Both the position numbers and the translations under genes were made by a program. The notes beneath the pieces are model-generated. The model worked only from the letters and a program-made list of their open reading frames with translations, was not told the origin of the DNA and ran no database searches. From CAYMCQ01 sp964389025 (lineage in GTDB: Bacteria > Verrucomicrobiota > Verrucomicrobiia > Limisphaerales > CAYMCQ01), in assembly GCA_964389025.1 (NCBI GenBank), contig CAYMCQ010000009.1, forward strand, positions 14,243 through 78,242: a stretch of DNA of 64,000 nt, in the 5' to 3' direction. Position 1 is the first letter of the stretch, and each line of letters starts with the position of its first letter. Shown here in pieces: positions 25,967 to 33,620 of this stretch.

Positions 25967-26917
25967 TCATTTTCCGTTTCCAGTATTCGTCGTGAGCGCC
26001 ACAAAAACATCCTCCAACGACGGCGCAATCGGCCTTATGTCCGCCTCGCGAATTCCGATTTCGCCGAGTTTGTTGCGAATCGCCTGCTCGGACAAATTTT
26101 GATCCACGAGCAGGTGCATTGACTGGCCGAACACCGTCGCTGTCCTCACGCCGGGAAAATTTCGCATCGCTTGCAGGCCGACGGTGACATGATCGCACGT
26201 GATGTCGAGCCGCTTGGCGTCCTGCGGATTGACGATGGGCAGTTGCTTCAAATCATCCGGCGCGCCGCACACGACGAGTTTGCCTGTGTGAATGTAACCG
26301 ACATGCGAGCAGCGCTCCGCTTCATCCATGTAATGCGTCGTGACGAACAGCGTCATGCCGAGGCTGGAAAATTCAAAAAGCAAATCCCACAACTCGCGGC
26401 GCGCCACGGGATCAATGCCCGCCGTCGGCTCGTCAAGAAACAGCACGCTCGGCTTGTGCAGAAGCGAGCAGGCCATCGCGAGCCGTTGCCGCCAGCCGCC
26501 GGAAAGCAGACTCGCGCGACGATTCAAATACGGCTCAAGATGCGTGAGCGCAATCAACTCATCGCGCCGCTGCACGAGTGCCGCGCCGTGCAAACCGTAA
26601 AGCCGCCCATAAAAATTCAGGTTCTCGCGCGCGGTCAATTCGTCGTAGAGCGAAAACTTCTGCGACATGTAGCCGATGAGGTTTTTTATTTTCGCCGTCT
26701 CGCGCGCGACGTCAAACTCCGCGATGCTCGCGCGCCCCTCGCTCGGTTCGAGCAACCCGCACAACGTGCGGATGACCGTCGTTTTGCCCGAGCCGTTCGG
26801 CCCGAGGAAACCGAAGATCGAACCTTTGGCGACGGAGAAACTGACATGGTCAACGGCGGTGAAATGCCCGAAGCGCTTGGTCAGGTTTTCGCATTGGATC
26901 ATCGCGTCGGCGGGCAT
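25967..26917 (-). CDS. ABC exporter ATP-binding subunit (YbhF/CcmA-like)
   Basis: 316 residues from ATG 26917 (ATG 26902 also fits; no ribosome binding site decides). Walker A GFLGPNGSGKTTVIR near 37, Q-loop GYMSQKFSLYDEL, signature LSGGWRQRLAMACSL, Walker B SVLFLDEPTAGIDP, switch His TTHYMDEAE. Residues 230-316 form the C-terminal extension common in DrrA/YbhF-type ATPases of ABC-2 exporters. It drives export with the permease at 24715-25836. YbhF usually has two ATPase halves, here only one, so it must act as a dimer. Confidence 0.93.
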   Translation of the reverse strand: MPADAMIQCENLTKRFGHFTAVDHVSFSVAKGSIFGFLGPNGSGKTTVIRTLCGLLEPSEGRASIAEFDVARETAKIKNLIGYMSQKFSLYDELTARENLNFYGRLYGLHGAALVQRRDELIALTHLEPYLNRRASLLSGGWRQRLAMACSLLHKPSVLFLDEPTAGIDPVARRELWDLLFEFSSLGMTLFVTTHYMDEAERCSHVGYIHTGKLVVCGAPDDLKQLPIVNPQDAKRLDITCDHVTVGLQAMRNFPGVRTATVFGQSMHLLVDQNLSEQAIRNKLGEIGIREADIRPIAPSLEDVFVALTTNTGNGK

Positions 26918-27031
26918 CGCGGAGAAATCTAAACCCGTTTTTCGCGACGATAGCAAGCTGTTCGCAATTCGGACTGCTGTGGCTGGGACAGTAGCGCGCC
27001 GAGGATTGCATTACGAAATACGAGGCGGCTC

Positions 27032-28906
27032 TCAATCCGCCCGGACGCGGTAGAAGCCCTTGGGCAGTAGTGCGGCTCCGAAATTAGTGACCGACATCAC
27101 GCCGCCGGTGCCGACAACGATGTTCGCAAGCGTCGTCCAATTGGTGGCAGGCAACACAATGGAGTTTTCCACCCGGTAAATCTGGTTCGAAGATGTGATG
27201 AAGCTCACACGCACATTCGAGCCGACCTTGTCCACGCTGGTAATCAAGTTATCCACTTCAAACGCGCCGATGTCGCTGCCGTCGCCGCCGGAAGCGTTGG
27301 CAATTGTGGGAATGTCAATGGCGCGTTGGTGGCCACGTTGATCAATGGTCAAACCGCTGTTGTTGCCAGAGTCAATCGCTGGACTGCCGGACAGCAATGC
27401 GTGCGTCCAAGTCGGGCCGCCGTTGTCTTGCAACGGACCAAGCATGGGATTGATCGCTGCCCCGTTCGTGCCGACTAAGTCAGACAAAACGCCGTTCGTG
27501 AACCCCTCGGCACTGCCAATGTTCCCAATCAGATTGTGTCCACCTGATACGAAATATCCCGTGAGGTCGTATTCGCTATTCTCCGCGACAATGCTGTTTC
27601 TAATGAACACAAAAGCGAAAGGAGGTGAAGCCGCCAGGATGCCACCCTTGTCGTTTGATGTAATTGTCGAATTTGTCATGAAAAGAACTCCTCCTCCGTC
27701 AATCCAGATTCCCGTCGGGCCTGTCAGGGGGCTAAGATTGCCGGAAATCGTGCTGTCGGTCATTGTCAATACTCCGAAATTCTTCACTCCACATCCACGC
27801 GAGCGTGCGACATTTGACGAGATGGTCGTGCCTATGATTGCCAGTAATCCGGCGTTTGCTATGCCAGCGCCTCCGCCCACGGCAAAGTTCGCAACAAAAG
27901 TGGAATTACTTACGAGTAACGAACCGCTAGAATAAATGGCCCCACCATCGCCGCCGCCAGTGCTGTTTGAAGTGAACATGCAATTCAGAATGTTTGCATT
28001 TCCGCTAAGGTTCCAAATTGCTCCCGCACCACGCCGCGCATAGTTATTTGAGAACGAGCAACTGATTAGTTCGACAGTGCCTGACTCTTGATTCCAGAGT
28101 GCGCCCCCAGCATCATCTGTCGAGCTATTCCCGGCAACGACGGTATTGCTCATGATCAGCGAAGCAGCATAATTCAGAATCGCCCCGCCACTCCCGGCCG
28201 CAGAGTTTTCGCGTATGCAGCAATCCAAAATAATCATGCTGGGACTGTTTGTTCCGATTCCTTGATTGAGAATTGCTCCAGCAATCCCGCCGCCATTTGC
28301 AACATTGTTATTGCTTACGACATCACTAGCTATGAGAGAAAGCGTGGCGGTGCCGTAATTCTTAATCGTCGAGGCATAGCCGGTGTTGTTGGTTAAAGTG
28401 CTGTGGATGATTGTCAGAGTTCCCCAATTCTCAACCGCGCCTGCCTGCCCAGATGGGGACGGTAGATTTCCCGAAATCCAAAGATTGCTGACCGTTGTGC
28501 TGGCTGGAGGCAGGTTCAACAATGCGCTGCCGCCACCGTCACTTGGGGGAATTGGGGTTGCGTTGCGAATGGTGAAGTCCGAAAGGGTAACGATACCATT
28601 TGTGATTTTGAAGACTCTGCTCGCAACGCCGGTATCCACCGCCAGGTTCGACTGGCCAGGCCCTCGAATGATCAGGTCTTTCGCGATGATGAGTTGTCCA
28701 CTTGTCAGAGCAATCGTCCCTGTGGCGGCGATATTGATCGTGTCACCCGGACTCGCGTCTGCAATCGCCTGCCGCAGCGAACCAGCGCCGCTATCGTTCA
28801 GGTTCGTGACAGTGAGCGTTGCTGCCGGTAGTGGCCTTGCTCCGAGCAGAACGACGATAAAAAATCCGAAGTAGAACTGCGCCAAGAAAATGCGGGTCGT
28901 TTTCAT
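27032..28906 (-). CDS. Exported right-handed beta-helix protein (polymorphic outer membrane/choice-of-anchor type)
   Basis: 624 residues from ATG 28906. Signal: MKTTRIFLAQFYFGFFIVVLLGARPLPA. The start of the mature part, TVTNLNDSGAGSLRQAI, is the well known opener of secreted parallel beta-helix proteins, and the next 400 residues are GG-A/N-x-G repeats (GGAILNYAA, GGALWNQES, GAGAIWNLSG, GGAIYSSG). The block SGSPAIDSGNNSGLTIDQRG is the choice-of-anchor Q motif that usually closes such helices, and the last 80 residues form a small domain (VSFITSSNQIYRVENS, FYRVRA), the verrucomicrobial C-terminal domain. Likely surface located; substrate unknown. Base composition looks less G+C rich than the neighbours, and it splits an exporter locus. 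Confidence 0.85.
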   Translation of the reverse strand: MKTTRIFLAQFYFGFFIVVLLGARPLPAATLTVTNLNDSGAGSLRQAIADASPGDTINIAATGTIALTSGQLIIAKDLIIRGPGQSNLAVDTGVASRVFKITNGIVTLSDFTIRNATPIPPSDGGGSALLNLPPASTTVSNLWISGNLPSPSGQAGAVENWGTLTIIHSTLTNNTGYASTIKNYGTATLSLIASDVVSNNNVANGGGIAGAILNQGIGTNSPSMIILDCCIRENSAAGSGGAILNYAASLIMSNTVVAGNSSTDDAGGALWNQESGTVELISCSFSNNYARRGAGAIWNLSGNANILNCMFTSNSTGGGDGGAIYSSGSLLVSNSTFVANFAVGGGAGIANAGLLAIIGTTISSNVARSRGCGVKNFGVLTMTDSTISGNLSPLTGPTGIWIDGGGVLFMTNSTITSNDKGGILAASPPFAFVFIRNSIVAENSEYDLTGYFVSGGHNLIGNIGSAEGFTNGVLSDLVGTNGAAINPMLGPLQDNGGPTWTHALLSGSPAIDSGNNSGLTIDQRGHQRAIDIPTIANASGGDGSDIGAFEVDNLITSVDKVGSNVRVSFITSSNQIYRVENSIVLPATNWTTLANIVVGTGGVMSVTNFGAALLPKGFYRVRAD

Positions 28907-28923
28907 AAGCTGAATCCGCGCCG

Positions 28924-28952
28924 ACAATAACTATAGTAATCTGCGGTGTCAA
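28924..28952 (-). promoter_or_regulatory. Candidate sigma-70 promoter of the beta-helix gene
   Basis: On the minus strand TTGACA (28952-28947), 17 bases, then TATTGT (28929-28924). The first box is perfect, the second matches four of six. Transcription would start only some 11 bases before the ATG at 28906. It lies in the 71-base divergent region shared with the XRE regulator, so a repressor could act here. Confidence 0.45.
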
Positions 28953-28977
28953 CCAGCCTTCTTGGTAATGAGAAGGT

Positions 28978-29232
28978 GTGCTTTCAGGACACATTGACGA
29001 TGTTTCCGCTCACGTCGCCCGTATTCTCCGGGAGGAACGTGAGAAGCGCGGCCTTTCAATGACGGCTCTCGCTGAACGCGCCGGCCTATCGCAAGCGATG
29101 ATCAGTTTTGTCGAGCGGGAGATTCGCAATCCGAGCCTAGCCACGCTTTTGCGGATTGCCTACGTGCTGGAGATTGACTTGGGCAACGTGATTCAGCGCG
29201 CGAACAAAGCCGCACGGAAGAAATCTAAGTAG
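28978..29232 (+). CDS. XRE-family helix-turn-helix regulator
   Basis: 84 residues, GTG start preceded by GAGAAGG. The HTH spans about 12-68: VARILREEREKRGLSMTALA, ERAGLSQAMISFVEREIRNP, SLATLLRIAYVLEIDLGNVI, with the normal five-helix pattern of Cro/C1 proteins. The basic tail (RANKAARKKSK) is common in such small regulators. Divergent from the beta-helix gene (71 bases) and convergent with the DinD-like gene (18 bases apart). It could control either; proteins of this kind also act as antitoxins or restriction controllers, but no partner with that role is seen. Confidence 0.85.
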   Translation: MLSGHIDDVSAHVARILREEREKRGLSMTALAERAGLSQAMISFVEREIRNPSLATLLRIAYVLEIDLGNVIQRANKAARKKSK

Positions 29233-29250
29233 CGGCAGAGTCCATTCCCT

Positions 29251-30114
29251 CTACCTCACCCGTTTCACCTTCTTCGCCGCCTGCGTCTGCGCGAGATAGT
29301 TCTCGTTCGTGACGACCTTGCGTCCGCTTTTCTTTTCCAGTTCGCGGCGGGCGTTGCCGGCCACTTTACCGCCGGCGTGCGCGGCTTGTTGGTTTTGCGG
29401 GAAGCCTTGGGCGTCGCGGTTGCGCGCGATTTCCGTTGTGGCTGCTTCACCCAACATGGAGAAGATGAGTTCCAGGTCGGTCATGTGGTCGCGGAGGTTT
29501 TCGCGCTTGAGCCGCTTGAACTCGGCGTATTCGGTCGGCGTCAGGCCGAACGTGGCTTTGGAAATCTCGGCGGTGAGAATGGCGTATTCGCGCTGTTCCC
29601 GCACGCCGCGTTTTTTCCATTCGTCGGTCAGTTCGTCGCGGATGGCGATGGAGCGCATCCGTTTCTCGATCCAGTCGGCGGAGTAGCCCTTGGCCTGATA
29701 GATGGCGCGGGTGCGTTTGGTGGCGAGTTCCGGGTCTTCAATCTCCTGCACGCGTTCGTAGCCGATGCGCGCGAGCCAGCGTTTGAACGGCTCGGCCTTG
29801 GGGCTGGGAATGGATTGGATCAGGCGGAAGATGCCTTCGGTGTTCCAGCATTGTAGCATCTGGCGTCCTCCCGCCGTGTCGAACTCCAGACCAAGGGGGG
29901 GGACAAGTTGTCCCCCCCCTTTGAAAGCATCGGAAAGAGACGGGTCGCGCTTGCGAAGTTTCTTCAAATAATCGCTGGCATCAACTGAATCGGTAAGCAC
30001 GGCAACAACATCGGTGATGACAAACCACCACGCGTTATTGTGAATGACTCGGCGGACTTCTTTCCGCTGGAACAACGCGATTCGTTTTTCAGGATTGGAT
30101 TCCAGTTCGCTCAT
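29251..30114 (-). CDS. DinD/Bro-N-like protein (phage antirepressor-type N-terminus)
   Basis: 287 residues, as long as E. coli DinD. Residues 10-110 form the Bro-N-like domain: RRVIHNNAWWFVITDVVAVL, DSVDASDYLKKLRKRDP, CWNTEGIFRLIQSIPSPKAE and FKRWLARIGYERVQEIEDPE. The rest (RTRAIYQAKGYSADWIEKRM, DELTDEWKKRGV, YAILTAEISKATFGLTPTEY, LRDHMTDLELIFSMLGEAAT) is conserved in DinD, and the end (GKVAGNARRELEKKSGRKVV) is a basic patch. DinD inhibits RecA filaments in E. coli; other family members are phage-borne. It looks like a mobile cargo gene placed between an exporter lipoprotein and its ATPase. Residues 65-76 are encoded by a G8/C8 palindrome (29893-29921). Confidence 0.85.
   Translation of the reverse strand: MSELESNPEKRIALFQRKEVRRVIHNNAWWFVITDVVAVLTDSVDASDYLKKLRKRDPSLSDAFKGGGQLVPPLGLEFDTAGGRQMLQCWNTEGIFRLIQSIPSPKAEPFKRWLARIGYERVQEIEDPELATKRTRAIYQAKGYSADWIEKRMRSIAIRDELTDEWKKRGVREQREYAILTAEISKATFGLTPTEYAEFKRLKRENLRDHMTDLELIFSMLGEAATTEIARNRDAQGFPQNQQAAHAGGKVAGNARRELEKKSGRKVVTNENYLAQTQAAKKVKRVR
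29893..29921. repeat. G8/C8 palindrome in the DinD-like gene
   Basis: AAGGGGGGGGACAA and TTGTCCCCCCCCTT form a perfect 14-bp inverted repeat around one base. It encodes KGGGQLVPPLG on the minus strand, a conserved site in the family, so selection on protein could account for part of it. Runs of eight G or C are prone to slippage and could switch the frame. Confidence 0.85.
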
Positions 30115-30250
30115 GCACTTTTCAATTGTTTAATGGATGCCAGCAGTCGTCGCGCGTTGGACGGAGTTCGAAGCAAATAGGCAGTTTCAGATGTGTGTCT
30201 GCGCTTTCTCGTCGAAAGCGCGGGACGTTTGCGTGGTGTCAGTTTCTTTT

Positions 30251-31180
30251 TCATTTTGTCACATCTTGGAAAAACACATCCGCCGCCATTCCCGCGCGGA
30301 GTTGATTTTCGCTATTATCCAGCCGCACTTTGATTCCGAAAACTTGTTTCACGCGTTCGCCGACGGTCTGGACGTTGCGCGGAGTGAATTCGGCGGCGCG
30401 CGCGATTTGCTCGACCGTTCCGGCGAAATCTTTTCCGGGAAATGAATCCACGCGCACCCGCACGGCGTCGCCGAGCTTGATGTGGCCGAGCCACGGTTCG
30501 GGCACGAACACGCGCACCCAGATGTGTCCCGGCAGCAGCAGCGTGGCGACTTCCTGGTTCGGCGCGAGAACATCGCCGACTTTCACACTCAAGACTTCGA
30601 GCACGCAGTTGCCCGCCGCGGTGATTTGCATTTCGCGAAGCTGCGTTTCGATTTCGGCGAGCTTCGCGCGAGCTTGATCAACTTGCTCGGCTCGCGTCCC
30701 AGCCAGAAGCAAATCGTGACGGCTCCTGGCGGCGGCAACACTTTTCTGAAGAGATTCTGCTTTTGAAACCGCGAGGTCGCGTTCGGCGGCGGCAAGGGTT
30801 TTCGTCGCGAACAATTCTTCTGCGCGCTTCGCTTCCTTTTGCGCATACTCCAAATTCGACATCTCAAATTCCCACTGGGCCTTCGCCGTGGCGATTTCTT
30901 CTTTGCGCGGGCCGGCGACGAGTTCGGCAAGATTCGCAGCCGCCTGATCATGCCGCGTTTTCAGTTCAGCGGCTTCGAGTTGGATGATGACTTGGTTGTT
31001 CGTCAGCGAATCGCCTTCCTGCGCGAAAAGTTTTTCCACGCGCCCGCCGTAGCGCGAAGCGACGCGGACTTCATCGGTTTCAATCGTGCCTGAGGCGCTG
31101 GAATTTTCGTTCCGGCCATCGCAGCCGGTTATCAGCAACAAGAGGACAACGCTGCCGGCATGAAAAAATAGTCTTTGCAC
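30251..31180 (-). CDS. HlyD/YbhG-type membrane fusion lipoprotein of an ABC exporter
   Basis: 309 residues. MQRLFFHAGSVVLLLLITGC ends with a lipobox, Cys 20 being the lipidated residue. The layout is biotinyl-lipoyl-like half (VRVASRYGGRVEKLFAQEGD, NNQVIIQLEAAELKTRHDQA), a coiled coil (about 75-165: KAQWEFEMSNLEYAQKEAKR and KAESLQKSVAAARSRHDLLL), the second lipoyl half (VLSVKVGDVLAPNQEVATLL) and a beta-barrel (IWVRVFVPEPWLGHIKLGDA). This is the periplasmic adaptor of YbhG-type exporters. Its ATPase and permease lie 3.3 kb downstream on the same strand, behind three unrelated genes. Confidence 0.88.
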   Translation of the reverse strand: MQRLFFHAGSVVLLLLITGCDGRNENSSASGTIETDEVRVASRYGGRVEKLFAQEGDSLTNNQVIIQLEAAELKTRHDQAAANLAELVAGPRKEEIATAKAQWEFEMSNLEYAQKEAKRAEELFATKTLAAAERDLAVSKAESLQKSVAAARSRHDLLLAGTRAEQVDQARAKLAEIETQLREMQITAAGNCVLEVLSVKVGDVLAPNQEVATLLLPGHIWVRVFVPEPWLGHIKLGDAVRVRVDSFPGKDFAGTVEQIARAAEFTPRNVQTVGERVKQVFGIKVRLDNSENQLRAGMAADVFFQDVTK

Positions 31181-31230
31181 GTGGACGTGAAATTAACAGC
31201 CAGCCAAACAGGATTCAATTGCGGAAACTT

Positions 31231-32031
31231 TCAGGAATTATCACCGTCGAGCATCCGGCCAAGGCCGCCGAGCATTGATCCTTCTTCACGGCCTCCGCGC
31301 ATCATGCCCGGTGTCGCAGCAGCGATGCGTCCGGCCAACCGGCTCAAGGGAAGTGATTGCAGCCAGATTTTTCCCGGGCCGCGCAACGTCGCGAAGAAAA
31401 GTCCTTCGCCGCCGAACAGAGCGGATTTGATCTTGCCGACGTATTGAATATCGAAGTCCACGCGGGGTTGAAATGCCACGATGCAGCCGGTGTCAATCCG
31501 CACGACTTCGCCGGGAGCAAGCACGCGCTCATACAGCGTGCCGCCCGCGTGGATGAACGCCCAGCCGTCGCCGGTGAGACGCTGCATGATGAATCCTTCG
31601 CCGCCGAAAAGCCCCGCACCGAGCTTGCGGTTGAACGCGATGCCCACGCTGACGCCTTTGGCCGCGCACAGGAAGGAATCCTTTTGGGCGATGAGTTCAC
31701 CGCCGAGTTCTGCGAGGTGGACGGCGACGATTTTTCCGGGATACGGCGCGCCGAACGCAACGCGCTTCTTGCCCTGTCCGCGATTCTGGAAAACGGTCAT
31801 AAACAGGGATTCGCCGGTGAGCAGGCGCTTGCCCGCGCCCATCAATGCCCCAATGAAGCCGCTGTTCTGTTGCGAACCGTCGCCAAAGATGGTTTCCATC
31901 TCGATGCCGTCATCCATATACATCATGCCGCCCGCCTCGGCCACGGCGGCTTCCATCGGGTCAAGCTCCACTTCGACGAACTGCATGTCGTCGCCAAAAA
32001 TCTTGTAATCAATTTCGTGCATTGCTGGCAT
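31231..32031 (-). CDS. AIM24/TIGR00266-family protein
   Basis: 266 residues. Typical TIGR00266 sequence: EIDYKIFGDDMQFVEVELDP at the start, MTVFQNRG and PGKIVAVHLAE in the middle, SFLCAAKGVSVGIAFNRKLG then GLFGGEGFIMQRLTGDGWAF, and a second set GGEGLFFATLRGPGKIWLQS, with a glycine/methionine-rich tail. The fold is a double beta-roll; members are found in bacteria and as mitochondrial AIM24, and their biochemical role is not known (it may shape membranes or bind lipid). Starts at Met 32031 (or 32022). It lies 51 bases upstream of the HlyD-type lipoprotein gene on the same strand. Confidence 0.88.
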   Translation of the reverse strand: MPAMHEIDYKIFGDDMQFVEVELDPMEAAVAEAGGMMYMDDGIEMETIFGDGSQQNSGFIGALMGAGKRLLTGESLFMTVFQNRGQGKKRVAFGAPYPGKIVAVHLAELGGELIAQKDSFLCAAKGVSVGIAFNRKLGAGLFGGEGFIMQRLTGDGWAFIHAGGTLYERVLAPGEVVRIDTGCIVAFQPRVDFDIQYVGKIKSALFGGEGLFFATLRGPGKIWLQSLPLSRLAGRIAAATPGMMRGGREEGSMLGGLGRMLDGDNS

Positions 32032-32120
32032 AAATTTCTTTCTTGTTTGAAAACTTGGTTTTGTTTCTGACGATACGTTTAGCAGATGAATGGCTTCGCG
32101 GAAAGCTCAACGCAAATTTT

Positions 32121-33434
32121 TCAAATCACCGTCCCATGAGGGATGACCGCATTTTTCGGAATGCAAACAATCCCGTCGCGGATGTAATAAAGCGGATGAT
32201 CCATGTTTTCCGGCTTGCCCGCAGGCGAAATGACCACGTTGTCGCCGATGCGGGCGTTCTTGTCTATGATCGCGTTTTCGATTCGCGCGTTGTGGCCGAT
32301 GCCGACGCGTGGACGCCCGGCCTGCTCACTTGCGCGGATGGATTCAAATGTTTCGTAGTAATCGCAGCCCATCAAAATCACGCGGCGCAGTTCACTGCCT
32401 GCGCCGACGATGCTGCGAATGCCGACGACGCTGTTGAAAATCCGCGAGTGATTGATGATACAGCCGTCCGAAATCACCGCGTGGTCAATGTGCGCGCCGT
32501 TGATTTTCGAGCCGGGCAAAAATCGCGGGCGCGAGAAGATCGGCGATTCCATGTCGAAGAAATTGAATCGCGGCAACTCGCTGCTCGCGTCGAGATTCGC
32601 CTCAAAAAATGAGCGGATGGTCCCGATGTCTTCCCAGTAACCTTGATAGACGTGGGAATAGACGCGGTGCGATTCGATGGCGCCCGGAATGATGTGCTTG
32701 CCGAAATCAGCAAAGTCGTTGCTCAGCAATTTTATCAAAATCTCGCGGTTGAAAACGTAAATGCCCATTGAAGCGAGGAACAATTCGCGCCCGTCTTCAA
32801 TTCCAAGTTTCGGATACCAGTCCTTTTCCAGCCGCAAGGAATCTTGCAGCGGCGCGTCTTTTGGTTTTTCGACGAAGCGCCGGATGCGCCGGTCATCGCT
32901 GATTTGCATGATGCCCAAGCCGGAACATTGATTGCGCTCGACGGGAATCGTGGCCACGGTGATCTCCGCGTCGCTGTCCATGTGCTGGCGGATGATGTCG
33001 CGCAAGTCCATCCGGTAAAGCTGGTCGCCGCTCAAGATCAAAAAATAATCGAACGGATGATTCATGAAGTGAATCATGTTCTTGCGGACCGCGTCCGCCG
33101 TGCCCTGATACCACGAGGTGTCGGATAAAGTCTGTTCGGCGGCGAGAATCTCCACGAAGCCGCCGGTGAAATGATCGAACTTGTAGGACTGCGAAATGTG
33201 CCGGTGCAGCGATGCGGAGTTGAATTGCGTCAGTAGATAAACCCGGCGCAGGCCGGAGTTGATGCAGTTGGAAATGGGGATGTCCACCAGCCGGTATTTT
33301 CCCGCCAGCGGCACGGCCGGCTTGGCGCGCGACTGCGTCAATGGAAAAAGCCGCGTCCCCGCCCCGCCGCCCATGATGACGGACAAGACGGAATTCGTTT
33401 TGACAAATGTCCTGCGTGTGATTCCTGTGGCCAT
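32121..33434 (-). CDS. glgC: Glucose-1-phosphate adenylyltransferase
   Basis: 437 residues. VIMGGGAGTRLFPLTQSRAK is the nucleotide-binding start, followed by PAVPLAGKYRLVDIPISNCI; GTADAVRKN and LSGDQLYRMD hold the substrate and metal residues; FVEKPKD and QGYWEDIGT are conserved. From about 300 a left-handed beta-helix of hexapeptide repeats (AHIDHAVISDGCIINHSRIF, VGIGHNARIENAIIDKNARI) forms the regulatory domain. The product makes ADP-glucose for glycogen synthesis. The enzyme resembles the plant/cyanobacterial type. The leader MATGITRRTFVKTNS is odd for a cytoplasmic enzyme; a Tat-like look is chance because no hydrophobic stretch follows. Confidence 0.95.
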   Translation of the reverse strand: MATGITRRTFVKTNSVLSVIMGGGAGTRLFPLTQSRAKPAVPLAGKYRLVDIPISNCINSGLRRVYLLTQFNSASLHRHISQSYKFDHFTGGFVEILAAEQTLSDTSWYQGTADAVRKNMIHFMNHPFDYFLILSGDQLYRMDLRDIIRQHMDSDAEITVATIPVERNQCSGLGIMQISDDRRIRRFVEKPKDAPLQDSLRLEKDWYPKLGIEDGRELFLASMGIYVFNREILIKLLSNDFADFGKHIIPGAIESHRVYSHVYQGYWEDIGTIRSFFEANLDASSELPRFNFFDMESPIFSRPRFLPGSKINGAHIDHAVISDGCIINHSRIFNSVVGIRSIVGAGSELRRVILMGCDYYETFESIRASEQAGRPRVGIGHNARIENAIIDKNARIGDNVVISPAGKPENMDHPLYYIRDGIVCIPKNAVIPHGTVI

Positions 33435-33620
33435 TGCAACCTAAGTTTCCAGACTTATACCCCGCGCCAGCGTGAAAGGAAAGCGGCATTCGGGAAAAAA
33501 ATCCCGGCAGCGCAAAGGTCAGCCATTCGCGAAGCAAAAATCCGCCGCTCCACAACCAGGCTGCGGCTTTTTAAGTTTCAAGCTTGCTGCGAATGAAACT
33601 TTGTTGCTAAGAACTCCGCG

